Positions 18,680 through 24,306 of a stretch of 24,306 nucleotides of DNA are shown piece after piece. The DNA is from Auxenochlorella pyrenoidosa (Eukaryota > Chlorophyta > Trebouxiophyceae > Chlorellales > Chlorellaceae): NCBI GenBank assembly GCA_001430745.1, contig KQ482062.1, positions 75,472 through 99,777 on the forward strand. The letters are read 5' to 3'. The stretch's first letter is position 1. Each line of letters begins with the position of its first letter. The translations under genes were made by a program, and so were the position numbers. Below the pieces are notes generated by a model. It searched no databases. It was given only the letters and a program-made list of their open reading frames with translations, and was not told where the DNA came from.

Positions 18680-21516
18680 TCACCAGCCAAGAAGGGAGGG
18701 CCCGGGCAGGTGCAGGCCCCGCAGGCCGGGCAGCTCCATGGGGTGCTCCCCTCCAGGCGCGACACGCGCAGCAGGGAAAGCGTGGGCGGGCGGCCCCCCC
18801 GCCTCGCCGTCATCCTGGCTGGCGCTGCCGGGGCTGACCGCCGCCAGGCCCATCGGCGACAGGCAGGGCGTGCACGTGCCGGTGTCGAGGCTCGAGGCGC
18901 GGCTGCCTGCGAGCGCCGCGCTGGCCATGAGGCGTGCTGCCGCCGAGGACGCCCGCAGCTCCGGCACGGCTGGCAGGGGGGCGGCGCGCTGCGCCGCCTG
19001 CAGCGCCGCCAGCTGTCCGAGGTCGTGCACATGCTGCGCCGCCTGCGCCTGCTGCGCTGCCTGCTGGCTGAGGCCGTACTGGGCAGGCAGGGGCGCGGGG
19101 GCGGCCGGCTCGGCGAAAAGGGCATCCAGATTTGGGACGGAAGCGAGCGCGGCAGCCGGCGACGGCGCCGCCTCGGTCTTGCCAGAGAGGCCGCAGCGCT
19201 GCAGGTAGGCGCGTGCATCGCTGCGTGGGCAGGCAGGCCGGGAGGCAGGTTGGGAAGCAGCAAGAGCAGCAGGCGCATGCTTGCACGGCATGCACGGCGG
19301 CAGGCGGAAGCGTGGCGGCAGTCGCTGCGCGCACGCAGCATCCACACAGGGGTGCGCGCGTGCATGCAGCGCCAGGCAAGCAGGCTCCAACCCCAGCGCA
19401 GCGGCACATGCCCCAACCCAAGCAGGCAGCCTGCCCCCACCTGTAGCCCCAGGACTCCCAGGAGGGCCGCTGCTGCTGCGCCTTGCCAGCCAGCCGCTCC
19501 TGCGACAGCGGAAGGGCAGCATGGGGCTGGCGTCGCCGCGTGGCCACTGGAGGCGCGGAGGTCGCGGTGCCGCCCCACCGGCGGGCCAGTCGTCCCTGGC
19601 AGCGCAGCAGGGCAGGCCAAGGCCTCTGGTGCAAAAGTCAGCGAAGCAGGGGGGCGACGCGGGCGAGGAGGGCGGACCACCTGGGCCGCGCATGTCCCCA
19701 CAGCGGCGGCGCACCCGCAGCGCTCCAAGCTCAGCGGGGGGCAGCAGGCGCTGCAGGATGGCGGCGCTCTTGTCCGCAGACACGTCCCCCCGCTCCAGCA
19801 GGCCCAGCACGAGGTCCACCACAGCAGAGGTGCCGCCCTCCTGCGGCCAGGCAGCAGGCACGTGGGCCAGCAGGGCGGACGCAGGAGCGGTGAGCACACG
19901 CGGCGTACGATGCGCAGCAGGCGGCAGCCGGCGGAGCAGGGGACTGCAGGGCCGGATGCAGCGTGGCCTGGCCGCAGACAGCGCGTGGGTGCGCTGGGCG
20001 ACACTTGGCCGTGCCGTGCGGCGCCCCAGCTACCGGGGGCCAGGGCGCCAGACCCCCCACCGCCTCAGCCATGGACACACCTGCTGGCGCGGCGGCTGCT
20101 TCAGCGCTGCCGCGAGCGCGCGGTGCGTGGCCTCGTCGGCCGCGCTGGGCATTGCCATGTCGAGCGATGGCCGCAGCGGAGCCGTCCCCGGCGGCCGCCC
20201 CGGCCGTCTTGCTGGCGGCTGCGGGTGCTGCGGCGGCGGCGCTTCTGCCAGTGCCGCTTGCTGCTCCTGGCCCTGCAGGCTGGGCAGTGCTGGCGAACCC
20301 GGCGCGCGGGCCTTGCCGCTGGCACTTGTCACCTCGCTGGCTGCGGCCGCCTCGGCCGAGGGCAGCCAGGGCTTGCACTCCGGCACTCGAAGCTCCTCCA
20401 GGCTGCAGAGCACAGTGCCAGCAAAGCAGTAGGCGCCATGTTTCAGTGCACAACAGCGCAGCAATCAGCAGGCAGCAGCGCAGCATGAGTAGCAGGCAGC
20501 ACACGCAGCAGCAGCAGCAGCAGCAACTGGCAGACCAGGGAAGCTGGCCGGGCAGCTGCCACGCCAGCCAAGCACGCAGGCCCCCCCCCGGCCACTGCAG
20601 CCGGGCAAGAGCGTCGCCGTGCTCCTCTGCTCACTTGTGCGCAAAAAAGCAGAGCCAGCGCTTGCAGGCCTCGCCGTCGTTGCACAGCTGGGTGCGATAC
20701 CGCGTCGGGTGCAGCCAGTATTCAAACACGTTGTGCGCAAACGGGCAGCTGTCGCCACTTGAGCACGTCCCCTCCTGCTTGGGGCAACGGAAGCATGGAA
20801 AAGGGGAGGCTGGGCAGGCGGGGGGAGCAAGGACTCGCTCGGGGCACAGGGACGGCAGGCAGCGAATGCCACGCTGATGGGGAGATATTTTCTGGCCCCA
20901 TGGCTGAAGCTGCCCCTGAAGCTGGGCACAGCAGGGGTGCCAGCGGTCAATCGGCCTGCTGCCTCCCTCAACATGCCGGCCCGGACGGCTGGGCTGCCCT
21001 GTGCCCGGCACCTCTGCAAGCGGCGTTCCCGAGCCAGCCCCCGCGGCGCGGGCCGACCTGCTTCATGGCGGGGCAGGCGATGCCGGTGTGCGGGTGGACG
21101 CGCGGGTCGCGGCGCCGCGCCGCATCCCGGGGGTGGCTGTATGGACAGGTGGACCAGTCGTGGGCGTACCGCTTGTGGCAGGGCGCCACCTGCAGAGTGA
21201 GGGGTGAGGGGCGCGGCGATGCCTCGCAACCGTATGCAGCCGGTGGTACCGACGGGCGATGCCACTCGCGGCGCTGCAGGTGACGGCCTCGTGGGCAGCG
21301 TGCCTGCTGCAGCGCGCTTGCGCTTCTCAACGAAGAAGAGGGGAGCTGCAGCGGGGCACGTGCAAGGCAGGTGCGGGAAGGAGAGGCAGCCGCGGCAAGG
21401 GGGAAGCGGGAGCTGGCGGGGCTTGCCTTCATGTGTAGCATGCGCCATTCCGTGCTCTTCCAGAGCTCCTGGTTGTCTGCGCTCCTGGAGCGTCGTGGGG
21501 CCACAGGCTCTGACAT
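18680..21516 (-). CDS. Plant-type tandem CCCH zinc-finger protein (RR-TZF)
   Basis: Exons on the minus strand are 21516-21427, 21189-21058, 20774-20635, 20402-20081, 19840-19681, 19499-19441 and 19198-18680 (about 473 aa); exons 1-4 and 7 are firm, 5-6 less so. The N-terminal block [20 protein letters not shown] gives the arginine-rich-region motif C-x5-H-x4-C-x3-H (C34, H40, C45, H49), followed by [11 protein letters not shown]. The finger pair has C69-x8-C78-x5-C84-x3-H88-x16-C105-x5-C111-x4-C116-x3-H120, exactly the plant spacing, with [16 protein letters not shown] between. The rest is Ala/Pro/Gln-rich, with an acidic helical stretch ([17 protein letters not shown]) and a tail ending LPGPSLLGW. 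Plant relatives bind AU-rich RNA, shuttle between nucleus and cytoplasmic granules and act in stress and hormone responses. Intron 1 is GC-AG (ATGAAG then GCAAGC). The frame is open upstream to a Met at 21789, an alternative start. Confidence 0.87.
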
Positions 21517-21983
21517 TGCCTGGCCCAGGGCCTGGCGGGCTTGCAAAGCGCAGGATATAGACCTTGGACCTTGCTTAGACGGAAGGGGGCCAGAAAGCTT
21601 ATAGACGAAGCCGGGAGTCGAGCAAAAGTTACTGGGTATGGATGACCGGCACTGGATCCTGCTCGCTGCTTTCAGCTTCCAACGAAGGCTAAATTCGCGC
21701 CTGTTGAAAACGTTGCCGTGACGATCGTTCAAATGTGAGGGGACCGGAGGCGGAGGCAGGAGCTTAAGAGGCAGCCGCCGCCAGCTCATGACGGCCGCCC
21801 GTCTGCCGCCAGCGCTGCCGCCATTATGGTGCTTAAAAACTGCAGGGGTGCCGTGGGAGCACCACGACGTGCACTAGCCGTGCGTTGTGCAGCTTATTGG
21901 CCTTGAGGCACTTGGCAGCTGTAGGAAGCACCAATCCCTCATCAGTCCTTCGGTAACATTTCCTGCACCTGCCGAGATGTATG

Positions 21984-22001
21984 CACCACATCGATGTGGT
22001 G
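21984..22001. repeat. Perfect 18-bp palindrome CACCACATCGATGTGGTG
   Basis: An uninterrupted palindrome centred on ATCGAT, about 470 bases upstream of the CCCH gene start and just past the probable polyadenylation site of the neighbouring gene. It may be a dimeric factor-binding site; this is inference. Confidence 0.6.
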
Positions 22002-22085
22002 GCTGGGAGCGTCGGCACATTGCGCACAGAGGCAGGGTGGTGAAGCCGAGTATGTGGGTGTTGCACAGCAGCACATGGAACCAGA

Positions 22086-22090
22086 TTACA
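22086..22090 (-). terminator. Probable polyadenylation signal TGTAA of the Ser/Pro-rich gene
   Basis: TTACA on the plus strand reads TGTAA on the minus strand, about 645 bases after the stop at 22735. Confidence 0.5.
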
Positions 22091-22734
22091 GCTGTCGGGC
22101 GGCTTCCATCCTGCTTGCATGCAGCCGGGAAGCGCTGCGCGCACCGTGGCTAGTGACAGGAGTCAGCCGGGCGGAGGGCACCGGCAAGCTGTCTAGCTGG
22201 CCAACCAGCAGTGGAAAGCCTCGGGGCCACCGGAAGGGCGGCTCCAATAGGAGGGGCAACGACTTGCAAGCCGTTGCCGCTGCAGGGAGTATGAGCCAGG
22301 CAGGCGGCCGAAGGGGGTACGTTGCAGGCAGCAGCACTGCAGCGAGGCCCCGAGCAGGCTGCTTGCTTGCGGAGCCGGGCCAGGGGTGCAGGCACGGTGG
22401 GCTTGCAGGCCCCATCTGGCCAGCTCCATGACGAGAGGGGCAGAGGGGCACAATGTACGTGGTTTGATTACGGGTCTGGCTGCCCCGATTGGGGTTTTAC
22501 GCGAATAATAGAAGGCCGAGTAGAGGTTGCGGAAAACGTTTGTAGCAGAGGCAAGCCGACTGAAAGAATAATGCTGAAGAACCATGAGAGACATTGCAAG
22601 CATTCTCGACACAGCACATCTCTGTGCAGAACAGCCCTTGAGCGAGCAAAGCCGCATGACCGAGCCTGCTGGGAGGAGCTGGGGGGCACTTCGCCTGGCT
22701 GTAGGAGGCGGGGCAGCGCCATGCCGGTATGGCC

Positions 22735-24306
22735 TCAGCCCCGTGTGTATGACGCTCCCAGCAGGCCGGTGGCCGGCAGCTGCAGCGGGGCCTGCCCAAC
22801 CAGTGTGATGGCAATGTTGAGAAAGTCGGCGGGCTGCTTGCGCTCCACCCGCCAGCGCTGGGACAGGACGACGCGCACAAACCCTGCACAAGGGAAATCA
22901 GTCAAGACGGTTCAGTCAAGACGATTCAGTCAAGACTATCCAAACCTCAAGTTCATCCATGGGGAGAACTGAGAAATTGGTGAGGGGCGGGCCCTCGCCC
23001 CATGCGCTTTCAGCACAGATACGACCGACATTGACGCCAAGCTGCCCCAAATTGTGTCATTCCCACCTGCATCAATGGTGGCGCGGGCCTTGACACCCTT
23101 TGCGGCGGGAGTGAAGGTGGTCACCCCCACGCGGATGCCGCCCGGCAGTGTGCTGCTGCCGCTGACGGCCTGGCCGTTGGCGTTCACAGCCAGCCTCCAT
23201 GCGCCGCCGGCGCCAGCGGGGGGCAGCACGCTCACGAGCACCACACTGCTGCCCTTCCTGAGCTCCACCGCCCTCATGACAGCAATCCTGGCATTGAGCG
23301 CGCCAGGCGCAAACTGTGGGCAGTACAGGAAGGGAGCAGGGCAGGCGCTTTGGTCTCTGCACAGGCAAGCGCATCGGCTCGGCAGCGCCAGAGGCAGGGC
23401 GGCTGTACAGCATGCCCACTGAATGCCTGGCTGCAACGTCTGGCAACCTGATTTTACTGACACGCTGCCGTGCTGGCCGCACACCTCACCTTTGTGCGAA
23501 GGTTGAACTTTTGAGCAGCGCTGCCCAGCAGGCCCTGCCAGCTGCCGGCGGTACCCTTGAAGCCGAATTTCTTGCCATCAAAGCCCTGCGCAGGCAGCGG
23601 GAGCAAGGGGTGGGCTGTGCTGGGCAGGCGCCTGGCTGTGCCGCCAGCCGCGAGTCGTGAAGCATCGGCAGGCGATGCAACAGCCCTTGCACCAGCATTG
23701 CCCTCATGCACCCGTATTGTTGCTCTTCTGACCGTGATTTGGAGGGCATATGCCACGTTTGTGAACCCGCTTGCCTCCCGCCTGCACAGGGCAGTGAGTG
23801 GGACGGCTAGAGTGCAACACAGGCGAGCATGGGTGCAGGTGCACCAGCACCTGGCAACAGCAGCCGGCAGGGCACTTGAGGAGAAAGAGCTGCCACAGCA
23901 AGTGTGCCTGCATTGCAAGGGAAAGCATCCAGTTGGTGCCGCTTAAGCTGACCAAACCAAAGGGTGGGGCTGCGACTCACACAACTGGCGGCGGTGGCGT
24001 CTGTTTCTTGGGGGGTGGAGGAAAGCGGCGGGGGGGCGGCGGGGAGCGGCGAGGGGGCGGCGGGGAGGGGGAGGGCGGCGGCGGGGAGGGCCTGGGAGGT
24101 GGAGGCGAAGGGCTAGGCGGGCTGGGGCTGGGCGGAGGCGGGCTGGGGCTCGGCGGAGGGGGGCTAGGGCTGGGTGGCGGCGGGCTGGGGCTGGGCGGAG
24201 GCGGGCTGGGGCTGGGCGGAGGCGGAGGTGGGCTTGGGCTCGGCGGAGGGGGGCTGGGCCTGGGTGGCGGCGGATGTGGGCTGGGGCTGGGTGGGGGCGG
24301 GCTGGG
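22735..24306 (-). CDS. Hydroxyproline-rich extracellular matrix protein with C-terminal beta-rich domain, 5' end outside the window
   Basis: Exons on the minus strand are >24306-23981, 23781-23733, 23585-23490, 23313-23067 and 22883-22735; phases agree and give 288 visible residues before the stop. The first visible exon is almost wholly Pro and Ser, mostly repeats of SPPPP and SPSP as in extensins, arabinogalactan proteins and volvocine pherophorins, so a secreted, heavily glycosylated wall or matrix protein is likely. Basic PRRSPPPRR and PPKKQTPPPP motifs follow. The C-terminal region starts GFTNVAYALQIT-GFDGKKFGFKG and continues with VMRAVELRKGSSVVLVSVLP, VKARATIDAG, FLNIAITLVG and a terminal LPATGLLGASYTRG. 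This layout resembles the root-cap/LEA-type or VWD-like domain of algal wall proteins; the family call is tentative. No Cys occurs in the visible part. The N-terminus and any signal peptide lie outside. Confidence 0.8.
22897..22938. repeat. Three tandem 14-bp repeats in the last intron of the Ser/Pro-rich gene
   Basis: Copies at 22897-22910, 22911-22924 and 22925-22938 share TCAGTCAAGAC; the second reads TTCAGTCAAGACGA. They begin 13 bases inside the intron from the exon 22883-22735 acceptor side, in the branch-point region. Confidence 0.85.
24073..24306 (-). repeat. Ser/Pro codon repeat array with a 21-base unit
   Basis: On the coding strand a unit reading SPSPPPP (21 bases, AGC CCC AGC CCG CCT CCG CCC and variants) is repeated many times up to the window edge. 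The plus strand is correspondingly G-rich (GGGCTGGGGCTGGGCGGAGG-like). Assemblies are often collapsed or expanded in such arrays. Confidence 0.85.

Larger units (their letters stand above)
21517..22734. other. Intergenic: 3' UTR of the Ser/Pro-rich gene and promoter of the CCCH gene
   Basis: This stretch lies between the Ser/Pro-rich gene stop (22735) and the CCCH gene start (21516), both minus strand. A minus-strand TGTAA at 22090-22086 probably ends the upstream gene. A perfect 18-bp palindrome lies at 21984-22001. No coding exon is supported, except possibly an N-terminal extension of the CCCH gene as far as 21789. Confidence 0.5.

Noticed and set aside
18443..20488. 681-codon open frame on the plus strand
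   Set aside because: It runs antisense through the CCCH gene exons. Its product is Arg/Ala/Gly-rich with no domain, as expected for a shadow frame in GC-rich DNA, while the minus strand codes collinear family motifs.
1..24306. Operon-like or defence/biosynthetic cluster
   Set aside because: Genes are spliced, separately promoted and functionally unrelated; no transposase, integrase, CRISPR or polyketide/peptide synthase domain was seen.

Overview
The window reads as nuclear DNA of a green alga, most likely a Chlorella-like trebouxiophyte. It is GC-rich, genes are cut into many short exons by introns of about 100-1000 bases with C-rich polypyrimidine tracts, and TGTAA (the chlorophyte polyadenylation signal) follows several genes. 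The protein families (DNAAF10/WDR92, ER-type DnaJ, plant-type tandem CCCH finger, germin-like bicupin, Ser/Pro-rich wall protein) are those of a green-lineage eukaryote. The species assignment is inference. Exon coordinates were worked out by hand from splice consensus, reading phase and family conservation; no transcript data were available.

Layout. Minus strand, right to left: ERdj3/DNAJB11-type ER chaperone (7954-4257, 9 exons, 360 aa, C-terminal RDEL), WDR92/DNAAF10 (3922-1746, 7 exons, 361 aa), and a bZIP transcription factor (about 1175 to beyond base 1). A 419-base divergent promoter (7955-8373) separates ERdj3 from a plus-strand gene for an unrecognised protein with two C-terminal membrane segments (8374-10474). 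Next on the plus strand come a single-receiver response regulator (11382-12797) and a secreted germin-like bicupin (13843-17441, 10 exons, 464 aa). Convergent to the bicupin is a plant-type tandem CCCH zinc-finger gene (21516-18680, minus). The right edge holds the 3' part of a minus-strand hydroxyproline-rich extracellular matrix protein (24306-22735).

The genes do not form one pathway. Three concern the secretory route or cell surface (ERdj3, bicupin, Ser/Pro-rich protein), three are regulators (bZIP, response regulator, CCCH protein), and one is a cytoplasmic dynein-assembly factor. The most notable features are: a roughly 60-bp-arm inverted repeat able to form a long hairpin inside an ERdj3 intron; a bicupin built by exon-for-exon duplication in which both halves have replaced the second His of the metal motif with Gln; three probable GC-AG introns; and an RDEL signal on ERdj3. 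I see no mobile element with coding capacity, CRISPR array, rRNA or tRNA.
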